The notes beneath the pieces were generated by a model. It did not search any database, had not been told where the DNA came from, and was given only the letters and a program-made list of their open reading frames with translations. A stretch of DNA of 64,000 nt from Symsagittifera roscoffensis (taxonomy: Eukaryota > Xenacoelomorpha > Acoela > Convolutidae). Where the stretch lies: the NCBI RefSeq assembly GCF_963678635.1, contig NC_087062.1:80293200-80357199 (forward strand), written 5' to 3'. The position numbers and the translations under genes were made by a program. Below are positions 23,426 through 34,887 of the stretch, piece by piece (positions within the stretch are counted from its first letter, which is position 1; every line of letters starts with the position of its first letter).

Positions 23426-24180
23426 TTCCTTCGGATATTTCGGATACTAGTGAATGGGAATGGATAGCGGGCGGTTTCCCTTGTAGAGACGTAGCCTGAG
23501 AGCGCTTTATTTCAGACTCACTTACACCTCACCTCTCAATCGGAAATAATTCTAATTCCGCTGTAACCAATCCTGAAATAAAATCTGAGATTTTGAAAAA
23601 CGACATTGACCCAAACAGAGAACAATCTATGGACCAATCTTACGAGTGCCCAATAAGTATAATACCCGCCTGCCGAACACCTAGTACTGCGGAACAGAGA
23701 ACCGTGAACCAGGGAGGGGACAAAGACACCATCGAACAACAGGACCTGCAAGACGAGTGTAATCCAACGGATAACAACTCAACTACAGATTTCCCGGTGT
23801 ACGAGATAAGCGACTCAACTGACGAGTGCGCTATACCTCCCAATCCTACCATCTTATCCGGTAAAATTTCTCCTACCATCCGCCGTTCTAGTAGAAATGT
23901 CGGCCCACCAAAATTTTATGGTCAACGTTATTTTATCGATGCCGTAGAGAACGTTCAAGAAGCCTCCGGTTCTGCGGCCGATCCTATCGTGATAGAAATT
24001 GAGGAATCACACGAGACCAACAACAAGACGACTCCGGCGGAGTTAATTGTCCTAGACTCAAATCCAACATCTTCAGACCAAATGTCAACCTCATCAACTG
24101 ACGAATCGCTGAGGATGGAAGTAGAAAATTTTGGAGATCATTCTGATCTAGACAGCGAACTTTTTAATACTGAACTTTAA
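23360..24180 (+). pseudogene. pol C-terminal extension in a shifted frame
   Basis: From about 23,360 the coding phase moves to another frame: PPGYLASDESMLIPSDISDT, EWEWIAGGFPCRDVA, a TGA near 23,500, then 195 open codons (23,593-24,180). The last part is acidic and Ser/Thr-rich, with RRSSRNVGPPKFYGQRYF near 23,885. No signal peptide or membrane segment is evident, so it is not envelope-like. Related blocks in the remnant at 15.8-17.15 kb show it is an old part of the family's polyprotein. Function unknown. Confidence 0.75.
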
Positions 24181-24591
24181 AACTTTCTAAATGACTATAA
24201 AACTTTGTAAACACTTAGCTTTACCCTAATTTCCTATATTGGCATATCAAGGAGCACATATTACCTTATAAACCGGTGCTAATCTTAAGGTATCAAAACG
24301 TTGATCTGTAAACTTGAGTACTTTATCCAGTAAAGGAAAACATCATCTTGTGCTCTCATAATTTCTCTAAGTCGACTTCCCTCTAGTTTGTGTATCGCAA
24401 ATCAGGGCTCCACCCATAAAACTTGGTGACAACTTCATCACATTTTAACTTATCTTAACCTAGCCTTTATCCGTCGGAATCCGGATAATCATTCTCACAG
24501 TTATAGTTGCTGTATTTAATCCCATAGGGGCGCTTTAGTTAGTGTCAGTTCCTCATTTACGGCGCTTTAATTTTTCTTTTCCTCGTCCTTA

Positions 24592-24607
24592 AAGGGGGAG
24601 AAAGAAG
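24592..24607 (+). other. Long polypurine run upstream of the 3' LTR
   Basis: AAAGGGGGAGAAAGAAG is a strong purine tract, but it lies about 66 bp before the LTR rather than next to it. Confidence 0.6.
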
Positions 24608-24665
24608 TCAGACTTAGTTAGTCGTTGTGCATTACTTTATTCGTAATTTAAAATTTTTTCCTGCT

Positions 24666-24673
24666 TAGGGGAA
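24666..24673 (+). promoter_or_regulatory. Polypurine tract (short)
   Basis: TAGGGGAA abuts the 3' LTR, where plus-strand synthesis should be primed. It is short compared with the run at 24,592-24,607. Confidence 0.55.
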
Positions 24674-24888
24674 TGTTGTAATTTACATCATGTTTTGCAA
24701 TTACTGCAAAACATATTAGTTTAATTAACTGGTCACTCAGATATGACCTTCATTGGCCATTCTCTCCGGCGGAGAGAATGATCTCTCATTGTTTTAATGT
24801 TTTAACTTACCGACTAATTCATCTTAAATCCTTATTCTTTTTAATAGTTTTAATTTAGAATTAGCTACAACAAAGTAACATTTTATCA
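24674..24888 (+). repeat. 3' LTR (215 bp)
   Basis: Same as the 5' LTR except A for G at position 7. Both internal hairpins are conserved; the second is at 24,758-24,780. Confidence 0.97.
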
Positions 24889-24893
24889 GGGTG
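24889..24893. repeat. Target site duplication, right
   Basis: GGGTG, matching 18,187-18,191. Confidence 0.93.
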
Positions 24894-26127
24894 GAAGAAA
24901 GATCTTATAACTTTAAAATTTGTAGGAACAGGCAAGCTTTCAATCACAAGGGTTTTTTCTTTCTTTGGAGATATCCCTCAATAAGTAACCAATCATTTTG
25001 TTTAAGGAATTGACATTTGAATCATTTGTCTAAACAAATTTGTTGGTCGAAGATTGTTAAACTTCGGTTGAGTTTGTTTTCTTTTGGTTTTGAGTGATCA
25101 ATTGGATACAATCAATTTTTTTTCTCAACTTAACATTGATTGACAGTTATTAATCTGATGGACGAGTCCATATCTTGTTGATTTTTATTCGATTTTGAAA
25201 TATTTTTGAATCAAGTGCTGGCTTTAAGGGTTTATCGTTCTTACACGTAATTAAAATTGGGCTAATGAAGTGCTCCTTGAGGTACTCGGTTTCTACTGCT
25301 AGTAGCAGTGTAGTAGGTGTAGTAGGACTCTTCTCTTTTTCACTTGGATTGCTTTTAACGGACTGTGAAAGTGTGTGATTGTTGATTGATTTTTAGTTTT
25401 TCTGATTCGTTGAGAGAGATTCTTGTTAATGTTGCAAATTAACAAGCGATTTTGTCAATGTCAGGGTTTTACTTTTCATTAATTTTTCAAATTGACTTAC
25501 TCTTGAGTTGAATTCTGATCTGAATTATAGAAATGACTTCTGCGACATTTCAGTGACCACGTGTGGTTGGTTTGCGTCCCGATGATGTTTCGCTTGTGTT
25601 CTTTTTTCATATGAAATGGAGCAGATTCGTAAAATCATCCATTGGATCGAATTAGGACTTCAATCTTTCCGACAATCTTTATTGCGTCTCCTTAAGCCAG
25701 CAATTTAAATCCTTAGAGGTAGGGGTCGCATAACTGTTACCCGTGGATACTTTTCTTCTTTAAAAAGTGAATGGACTTGCAGAGTTGACCTTTATCAATA
25801 CCAATTGGAACAAGTGACTCCAATTTTCCGGATAATGGGTGGTTGAATTGAATAATTTGCCAGAATTAAGGTACTCTCATTTATGCGAAGCTCGTTACTA
25901 TTTGACTGCGCAATACTAAAATGTTAAAATAGTTGATACTTCAAATCTAACGCACAAAGTCCTAGCTTAAGAAACAGTGAAGAAAATCTAATAAAATAAA
26001 GAGAGCAAGCAAAACAAAAATGTATTAAAAAATGAGTATTTTATGGATCTAATGTGGTACATTGGGGAACTAATATGACTAACTAACTTGCCTCAATTTA
26101 AAATGCAAGGATGGTGAAAGCGGGATA
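24894..26127. other. Gene-free stretch
   Basis: No coding sequence or repeat recognised. Confidence 0.5.
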
Positions 26128-26135
26128 CTTTGCCA

Positions 26136-26485
26136 CACCGGCGGATTTAGGGGGGGGGGGAGAGGCGGCGGACGCTACTCTCTTCCCGTCAGGAATTTGA
26201 CCTCCTGCTGACCCAAAGGGTCCCCTTTTGTACTATTTTGAGATCATTTTTGTTGACGGACCCTAAATTTTTTGCTAAAGGCGCCTTTGGCGCCAATATA
26301 AACTAATTTTGATGGGGAGCGCGCGCCAAAAAAAACCCCAATTTTTTTAGTCAAAGTTTTCAAAAAGTTGCCTTAAAACGAGCACAGAAATTCAATTTGG
26401 TCGACCTAAAAAAAAGGTCGACAAAGTTTTCGATTTTTTTTGAAAATCTGCTTCCCCACTCGTGAAAATCCTAAATCCGCCCCTG
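26136..26485 (+). mobile_element. hAT-like MITE with 8-bp target duplication
   Basis: A 350-bp copy bounded by CACCGGCGGATTTAGG and CCTAAATCCGCCCCTG, inverted repeats with two mismatches. CTTTGCCA flanks both sides (26,128-26,135 and 26,486-26,493). It has no coding capacity. It is the best-preserved member of the family also seen at 10,836, 17,527 and 34,020. Confidence 0.93.
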
Positions 26486-26493
26486 CTTTGCCA

Positions 26494-29250
26494 GGCATAA
26501 AAATATCGCGCTTTTCCTTTCCGAATCATAGTTCAAATCTTAATTGAGCTCATGAAATAGTTCAAAATTATGACCAAAGAAGCATTTTTCAAACCCAGAA
26601 TTTTACCAAAATTGATCTCAATTAAAGGATTTTGGTTACTTTGAATTCAGAAGTCGGTATCTGAATCCGGGCTTCAAGTTTTCAATGAAAACAATCGTCC
26701 TAATCATACAAACCCTAGCATATTCTGTCACTTTCATTGGAAGTCGGATCATTAATTTGGATTATGTCAGTTACCACATTAAATGGACAAATTTTGCTGG
26801 CCAAATTTTATAAGAATGCAAAAAAGGGACAGCAACTTTTAATGACCTTTTTACAAAGGAGAATATCCACAGCATTGCAGCAATCTGAAAACTGCAAAAA
26901 TGTGAAGCAAGCGACAGCGCAAAACTCATTTAGACTCATCTGGGCAAATTTCTGCAAAAATGACAACAAAAAATCAGAAAAAAGGCTCCATTTTAGGCTA
27001 ATTTTGGTGGATGTGCTGAATTTTCGCCTGCTTATAACTTGAAAAAATTAAAACTAATCGGAGCATTGAAACTAATATTTACAGAATCATTTTTACAGGT
27101 TTTTATACGCGCTATTCTTAGCAGTCCAATTGCCTTGTAGACCTAAATTATTCAAAATAAGTTCTAAATCAATTTCACATCCGCCGTCCCAAAAGGGATC
27201 AATGAAGGGGCAATCGCAGCACTAGACAAATTTATTCTAATTTATTTAATTAATGAATGCAGTATATATGTATTATTTTTAAATGTCTGAAGAAAACCGA
27301 AATTATTCCGCCCAGATTTTAGCAACGTTCGGAGAAACAAAGTCAACAGATACGATAATTCCATGTCACTGAGTTTTGTGGATTTTTTGCACAACGAAAA
27401 ATAAATCAATGGTAAATAATGATTTTCCATGGTTGTAACGACAAAAGTTATAAGGTTTTTGTGTTTTTAACCTTTTAGTTACAAAGAAACTGTGAAAATA
27501 AAATATGTCTGAAGATAATGCGTCTTCAATTGGCCATAAACTAGTTTATTTTAATGCTATTGTGTTCAAATCTTTTTCAAAAGACCACTGATACCTGTGT
27601 ATTGTTCCTGCTAGACGAAACAGTTTAGTCTTATTCCTAAGCTTTATCTTAGTCTGATTAAGGCGGTTGGTGTTATGCAATTGAATTAGATTGCATTCAG
27701 AATTTAATTTTAGAGTGGCGGCTATGTTTTGCTATCACCCCTGGGTACCTTTCAACATCAGCAAATAAAGGAAAATATAGTTTATTCAACAGAAAGAGGT
27801 TTCGATTTATCTGTCAATCAAATTATATCGACACGTTCTAAATCTCAGTAAACTCGTTTATCTCGAATCCAAACTCGTTGAAACGAAAGCATGTCCAACT
27901 CTTTCTCAAAGCATTCAAGAACTTAAAAAGAAAACTGAACTTGAAACAGAACACAAACTCAAAATTCTTTTATATACGAACGTAAAATTTTTCCTAAAGA
28001 AAATCTAAAACAGAAGCGGAATAGGTTTAAGGGAATTCGTTGGATGCCAAGTTACCTCGAGGAAATTTACAATTGAATGTCTCACTTGTTTTATTTCTTT
28101 ACATGCGTTTTCAAATCTAAATTCTTGAGAATTGCTTTGAGTCACCTTCGGTGGAAATGTACACCTAATTTGAATGAAGAAAAAAAAGTAACTTTCGAGT
28201 CGAGAAATTTCATCGAGTGCCTCCAAAAGGACTTTATAGCTGAACATCCCAACATCTTTTCAGCGTGTTTTGCAACAGCCCGATATAAAACACAACTTAC
28301 AAAAACACAACTTTTTTTCTAGTTATAACAAGTTATAATCTTTGCACGCCGCAAAAATCTGGGACTTTTCTAAAAATGAAAAGTATTTTTGCCATTCGAT
28401 ACTCTGATATGAAACTCTTGAAGCAGTATATTGCATTGATGATACTCAGCACCGCACTGCAATCAGTTTTACAAAACAAAAAAAATTGCGACACGAAGGC
28501 CAACAAATATTAGTTTGAAAAAGTGTAACTGAAAAAAAAAATTGTGACGCAAGCTCAAAACAAATGCATTCTGAGTTGCGATAATTAGATTACAAAATCA
28601 ACAGATTTACAAGATAATTAAAATTGAATACTTAGAGCGGCAGCCTGGTTCTGAACAAGAACTAAAAAATATTTATTGATCGCAACAAGCAATACAATGA
28701 AATGAGTTCAGGAATGGAAATTATTAACCGCCAAAAACCAATTTAAATCAACGAAGATTGTTTCAAATGTCTGATTTATTCTATGCGGGATTTATCCCTT
28801 TCAATGGTAATGTAAATTTGTATAAAATTATTGCATTCTCCACAACGACTTGTAAAGTTAATCCATAATAACACTCAACAGGTGGGTGAGCCTTCCCAAA
28901 TCGGTTTAGTCAGATCGAGACCGGTACAAGGCTCATTACACAAGCTCAACGAGTAAAAAAAATTGCGATAAAAGGGATACAACGTGTTAGAGTTATTGTA
29001 TCGCTGTATATGCATTGAATACTCGCTGCAGGCACAACCCCAAACCCATTGAAAGTATATTTACATTTGCAAGGTTTTTTCGAGAATAAAAGATGTTCAA
29101 CTTCATTATCTCGTTATTATCAGTGAAGCAGCATAAAGCTGTTTTATTTCATCTGATATAAAGTCAAATAGATGGTTAGATTGCACTGAGAGAAAAATAT
29201 CAGCTAGGTCAAGCTGGGTTGGTCCGCAATTGCACCCTTCATCCTTTCGG
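26494..29250. other. Gene-free stretch
   Basis: Nothing recognised. The left LTR of the BEL/Pao remnant may lie in its right part, but no matching LTR pair was found by eye. Confidence 0.45.
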
Positions 29251-29775
29251 CGAGAAACCATTGGTCCATGTGGACCCGGACCCAACGCGCCATTACTGAT
29301 ACAAACGACCAGTACGATCTACGAAGCTTCGCGAAAGAGCAAAATGACGTTTGATCAGTTGTAAAAAAGCAACCAAGTAAAAGTAATGCAATCGAGCAGA
29401 GCGATCAACCAGCAGTTGTGAGCGCACAACATGGACAACCCGAATATTCAGGACGAGCCTCATTGCAGATAACTCATTCAAAAAGTAGTCATAAGACGTG
29501 CATTTCCAAGTTTGAAGATTGGACAAACGCAATCCGATGTACATAACCAGTGACTGATTCTCCAGACTTGCAAATCTCTGTTGCGGTCATAAAACAAACT
29601 CTCAAACTATCAGCAAGAAAAGATCGATTGACATAAGATGCTGCACTAGACGAATGTTTACAAGTCAAAAACTTAATAGTGTGTGAGTTCATAGCAGAGC
29701 CGAGCTACTGGAGTTCGACCAGCAAAAAAAAAGAAATATTGAAAGATATACGAGCGTCTTCCAAAGGAAATTCAA

Positions 29776-30520
29776 ATGAAGCAAGCAAGCTTCAAACACC
29801 AAGGTCTTCACCAAGCGTTTTCCCCAAGGTCAAGTCAGATCAAGGTACCTAAGATTGGTCTTCCATCTTCAAGTGGTAAGTATACGGAGTGGACAATCTT
29901 CATCGATAAATTTGATTTTGCAGTACTTGGAAAGCTGGACATACGAGCTGCTGAAAAATTTAAACATCTGAAAACGTCCTTTCGAGGAGATGGTCAAGAA
30001 TGTAGCAATAACTGATGTGAACTAAAAGCTTGCGAGGATGATTTTGAGGAAATGTTTAGACAAAAAGAGTTTCATTATGAGCATGAATCTCAGGGCTATT
30101 TTGTTTTACCCAAATTTGATGACTGAAAATGTATTCCGCGCAAATGTGGCTGCACTGGAAGTGCAAGGCTGTAAGACTCAAGACTGGGACCCAAAACAGT
30201 TTCATTTCCGTGAGCAGAAACTGGATCTGTAAAGCCAAAAGAAATAGCAGCTTAATAACCCAGGCGTAGAGCTGCATAAAGAGGCGCAAGATTACAATCA
30301 AAGTTAATCGTATGGAGGAACAAAATATGGACAAACAGTGGGTTTTGTGGAACGCTTTTCACTTTAACTGCATCTAACGAGTTCAAGAAGTTGAAAGCGC
30401 ACACCCAAAAAAAACTGATATCCAAACAACTGTGCTTCAATTGTTTGCGCCCAGGGCATATGGTAACACACTACACAAACTCACACAAGTATAAACAGTG
30501 TGAAAAAAGCACCAAACTTT
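29776..30520 (+). pseudogene. BEL/Pao gag fragment with zinc knuckle
   Basis: VPKIGLPSSSGKYTEWTIFI then AAEKFKHLKTSFRGDGQE is typical of the DUF1759 gag domain. Further on, LCFNCLRPGHMVTHYTNSHK is a CX2CX4HX4C knuckle whose last Cys is now Tyr, followed by YKQC. Confidence 0.8.
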
Positions 30521-30632
30521 CTTCACGTGGAAAGTCAGCGCCGAGTTCAACCGAATGCAAGTGAACGGAAGACTATGAACGACTCTTTGACGACTAGAAA
30601 CAATCTGTTAACAGTAATCAGTCCTACAGAAC

Positions 30633-31770
30633 TTGGCCCTTATCAGAACTTACAGGATACCGTTGCTGAACCATCACATACAGGAAAACGTTTGCCGTGC
30701 CTTGATAGATAATAAACCGCAGTTAAAATTCCTCAGTGAAAGCTTCGTGAAAGGACTTGGGTTGCCTCGTAAATCAGTCATTCAAATAGTTAAGCCAGTT
30801 GGAACCGCTCACCATTAAAGACGAGAGAACTTTGTCATTGCCGGGAGAAGACACACTACGAGTATATTTTTCGTTTTGTTAAAAGTCATATCTGATCTAT
30901 CAGGCAAAGATGGTAAGCGGACGAGTCAATTTCTGACTGGATTGTGAAATGTTCAATTCTGTTTCTTAGCAAGCACAATGCCGATCAAGTTTTGCCAAAA
31001 ATTTCATCATTCAGAAGCTAGAGATTAGTCGCTTTTGGACAGTTGAGGACCTACTTTGCAACCCAAGCCCTCGATCGAAGGAAAAAAAATTTGATGAGTC
31101 TCATATCGACGAAACAACCTCAACTCAACAAGATAGTCGCTGCTATGTTAGTTTGCCTATTAAGACAAATATTGGAACACCTGGGGAGTGCAAAATCAAT
31201 GCACTCAAACGATTGTTTAATCGGGAATGCAAAATTGAGCAGGAAGTTGGTTTGTACACTCAGTAACGACACTTCATTAAAACATTCCGAGAGATGGGTT
31301 ATCTGAAAGTTTTACCCACAGATGAGATCGTAATGTCAGAGAAAAGAAGCTCTGTCTAACCCACCGCTGCGTTCTGAAGAAATGTAACACTGCAAAACAA
31401 CGAGTTGTTTTTGACGCTAGCGCCCTATCGAAACCCGAGTCTCATTGAAACTCGAGGCCCAACGCTCCAAAAATTTTAATTGATCATCTGCTAAAGTTCT
31501 AATGCTACCCCATTGCAATTACTTTCTACCCCATTGCTAGCCCATTGAAATTGCAAATGTGTATCGTCAGGTGGCTCTTAACAAGAATTATAAAGACTAC
31601 GACCAAACGCTTTGAAAAAATGAGCCTAACTAACCAATACAAACATATGGAATGTACAAGAGTGGCAAATTGGGCTGCTAGCAGTTGCTGTAATTCTGTA
31701 CTATCACTCATAGCAGCAGGGAAGCTTTATACTGTCGAAGAAACAATCAGTCAAGACTTCTACGTCGACT
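30633..31770 (+). pseudogene. BEL/Pao protease and reverse transcriptase fragments
   Basis: CRALIDNKPQLKFLSESFVK is a Pao-type protease motif, with Lys where Gly is usual in D-N-G. From about 31,040 come EECKINALKRLF-like blocks (GTPGECKINALKRLFNRECK) and then VVFDAS at about 31,410, all marks of a Pao reverse transcriptase. Frames change several times. Confidence 0.75.
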
Positions 31771-32259
31771 AATCTGCGAGAAAAATTCCTGTGCGAAAAT
31801 CATTAGGCAGATCAACAGAAGTCATAGAATTCTTGCCGAGTGAACTGTGCAAAAACCAAGACATGTTCTCACCAAAGAACTACATGTTGAAAGCACTAGG
31901 AGTCAACTAAGTTTCGACAAACGAATTGATTGTTTTCAAAAAAACTACCTAAAGGAGAAACTGACCAAAACTATATATAATCTCACACATCTTTAAGGTC
32001 TTTGAATAACTGAGATGGCTGACTCCGATGACGCTTGCTTTGAACTTCATCAAGCAATCCCCTTGGCTGCGGGGAAAGAATTGGGACGACAAGCTAACCG
32101 ATGACATGATGGAGACCTTTCTGAGGTTGTAGATTCTACAGTCCGTACTGTGGAGTTTTGTTTTGAGCTTCATTCGTTTTGGGATGCATTAGAACTAGTA
32201 TACACCAACTTCGTTTATGTCAGTAGTCTGAAGAGGAATACAGCCAATCTTTTTGTGGC

Positions 32260-33720
32260 TTAAAAAAAGTTGCACCTTTGGACGTTTGACAATCCCCAAA
32301 TTTGAACTATGCGCAGCTGTGCTGAGATAAAAGTTGCTGGACCATACGAGGAAAGCACTAATACCGTATCTGAAGCAACCAAGTGCACGAAAAAGTAATC
32401 TGTGAAAACATTAGGAAAAAAGTGGATTTCGACGAAACCAGTCAACTGGCGCCGTGCCCGAAGAGAGGAAAACTATTCAGATGCTGCTACTCGGAAACTT
32501 GACGCATTGAAATCGAAAACTTCGCAATTGGTGGCACGGAGTTGGCTCTCTGAAATTCGGATTCAAGATCAACCGAAGCAAATAAAAATGCTAGTATTGA
32601 AAGAAATCAAATGCAATTGTCAACAGCTGCAAAAAAGTCAAACCATCTTTTGGACATGCTAATTGATCATTAACAGATTAGCAGTCTACAAAAATGTATA
32701 AGTGTAGTTTGCAATGTTGCCTTTTGCATCTCGCAAGCACAAGCATTCAGAAGATGACAGTTACGATCATCCACCTTCCCTGAAGAACAGACGAAACGCT
32801 AGTCTGATACTAATTCAAACCGAATTAAGAACAATGAAAACCGGCAAACCAGTTGCGAGAAGAGGTTTTTTCCATGACTCTACTTTTTTATCCATGACGG
32901 AGTCATCGAGGTGGGTGGAAGACTGACGCAGAATATAGACCTCCCAGAAATATCAACACAATCAAAATGTGATATCCAAGAAAAGTAGGCTGGCCAATTT
33001 TATTTTACAGGTCATTAAGCTGAAAAAACTTCATGCTCCCACATTTACGATAATTGCTTAACTACGACGAACTTTCCGGATAGTCGACGCCCAAGCAGCG
33101 ATTTACTTCTAATTTGAAACTGCGTGAAATTCCAACGATTCATTGGACGAGCAAACTCCCCAATAATTGGATACCTACAAAAAGAAAGATTGAGGCATTC
33201 ACCTACCTTCTTTCACACCGGTGTCGTCTTTGCTGACCCTTCCGTGACACACAAAAACGAACACCTGTAGAAATCAACCATGGCTTTGCTTGTTTGTTTC
33301 CGAACAAAGGCCATTCGTTTAGAGCTTACATCGAAATTGTCCGCACAGTTTTGTAATGCTGCTTTGAGCCCATTTTATGCTAAACATGGTGCTCCAGTGA
33401 GGATGTACTCAGACAAAAGATTCTTTTTTTAGGACTTGAAACGAACTAAGGAAACTCCAAATGAGTCTAACGAAAAAAATTCGGGAAAAATCAATGCCGA
33501 ATGCTGTAGATCAGATTGGAGTCTCATGAACAATGATTCTCCCAGGAGCTCCTTTCTTTGGTGAACTTTGGGAATCAGGTGTGAAACTTGCAAAACTATA
33601 ATGAGAAGAGTTATTGAGAACAACGTTTTCACGTACAAGGAACTTTACTGAGTGACATTGAACCAATCATGAATTCAAGACCACTCGTTTCGACGCCCAA
33701 AGTACAACTTTTTCAAAAAA
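32260..33720 (+). pseudogene. BEL/Pao A17-like and integrase fragments
   Basis: TFGRLTIPKFELCAAVL (about 32,275) is the Pao A17-type motif. FRTKAIRLEL (about 33,300) is the integrase core approach, GAPFFGELWESGVKLAK (about 33,545) is the PHFGGLWE block, and IEPIMNSRPLVSTP (about 33,660) is the usual near-terminal motif. Confidence 0.8.
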
Positions 33721-34019
33721 AAACAATATAACAAATCATTTACAATACATGCTTCTGACTTAAGTAATGGTAGCGGTGCGTTTCTTTGCATATACTCCCA
33801 TACGGTTCTCTGAACAATTTTTTGAACGAATCCAGTTCTAACACCTATAGCAAAATCTTTGTTATTCGCTCTTCGGCAAAATAATATGAGCTAAAATTGG
33901 CAAAATGGCATAATTAATGCAATGAATGTGAGACTGGAAATTGATTGAAAGCATTTTAGCACATATAAAATTTTGAAGAAACAGATCGCGTTTTTTTTGT
34001 TCGGCGAGCGTTCTCTTCT

Positions 34020-34075
34020 CAAATATAGAGTTGTTTGACGCCAAAGGCACCTTTACAAACTTTTTGATACTGGCC
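34020..34075 (-). mobile_element. Short hAT-like MITE fragment
   Basis: GACGCCAAAGGCACCTTTA is the reverse complement of the core of the 26,136 family. Neither terminus is present. Confidence 0.45.
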
Positions 34076-34435
34076 AGCCAAATATGAATCTCCAAATATG
34101 AATCTAAAAAAATATACCAAAGGAGGCCCTTTGAAAAAAAATGCAAACCACTTTGACTTCGTATCTTGAAAGATGAATCCTAATTGTGTGTTCAGTGAAA
34201 ACATATTTAAGAATTATTTTTCAAAACCCGAAAGCAAAATATCAACTTTGACAATTTCTGAAATCTCTCTGAATAGCGTGCAAATGTGCAAAAATTGAGA
34301 TAGGTGCGCTGCACTTAAACGATAAGTTACTACTTCATTGCTATCTCAATAGCGAATTTTTTATTCATTGGAAACACTGGTTGTGTTCACTTGCGAGGGC
34401 AATCGTATTTCTAATCGGGAACTATACGTTTTCCC

Positions 34436-34812
34436 GTTACTGCAGTTGTTTTCATCTCGGCGTCAAATTTTGGTAATGTTTCATTTAAAAAGAAAACTTT
34501 TAGTTTTTTGCGTTGATCTTTTTTTTTCTAAGAACCCTTCTTTTTTCCAGACTTCTTTTCGTCCTCGAAGTAAATGAATTTACATATTACGCTGGAAAGA
34601 AAATACTTGTATCACCAGACAGGACATGGCAAGGTTTCACACCTTCATATTTGACTGTTATATACAAAAAACTATTGAAAGTCTTAGGGTTTCCATTGTT
34701 ACGCCTCTCACAATGCGCAAATCGTAAGGAGGATTCAACTTTATAAAACAATCTTTTCTTGAATATCTATCCTGAGCAGGCAGTCGTTCCTGCATTTTCC
34801 GTTGATTTTTTT
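34436..34812 (+). repeat. Left arm of a large imperfect inverted repeat
   Basis: Pairs with 34,888-35,212. Shared blocks include TTTTTTCCAGACTT, CGTCCTCGAAGTAAATGAA, TTTCACACCTTCA-A-TT, TTAGGGTTTCCATTG and ATCTTTTCTTGAAT, with indels between. In one orientation both arms look like an acceptor followed by FVLEVNE. In the other they read FLYITVKYEGVKPC here and FLDITAKFEGVKAC in the right arm. Outer limits are approximate. Confidence 0.75.
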
Positions 34813-34830
34813 CAACTCTTGAATAGTTAA

Positions 34831-34865
34831 GATTTCGGGTGCTCAAAATGATTTCGGGTGCTCAA
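34831..34865. repeat. Direct repeat in the inverted-repeat loop
   Basis: GATTTCGGGTGCTCAA occurs at 34,831-34,846 and again at 34,850-34,865, an exact 16-bp repeat with 3 bp between. Confidence 0.95.
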
Positions 34866-34887
34866 TAATTACATAGTAAGGAGTCCG

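Larger units (their letters stand above)
18192..24888 (+). mobile_element. Full-length Ty3/gypsy LTR retrotransposon
   Basis: A 6.7-kb element with 215-bp LTRs (TG...CA), a 5-bp target duplication, gag with two zinc knuckles, then protease, reverse transcriptase, RNase H, integrase and a long C-terminal extension, the Ty3/gypsy order. No envelope gene is visible. The LTRs differ at one base (G/A at LTR position 7), which indicates recent insertion. Even so the coding region has a poly-C frameshift, in-frame TGA codons, a TAA, and a deletion plus frameshift after YLDD, so this copy is not autonomous. Confidence 0.97.
29250..33720 (+). mobile_element. Decayed BEL/Pao LTR retrotransposon
   Basis: Pieces appear in BEL/Pao order on the plus strand in all three frames: DUF1759-type gag, one zinc knuckle, protease, reverse transcriptase, an A17-like segment, and integrase ending in a NSRPL motif. 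Stops and frameshifts are frequent. LTRs and exact borders were not found. Confidence 0.82.

Noticed and set aside
18729-23502. Programmed readthrough or reassigned TGA in the gypsy element
   Set aside because: CDK5R uses TGA as its stop, other lesions are present, and simple CpG decay explains all three.
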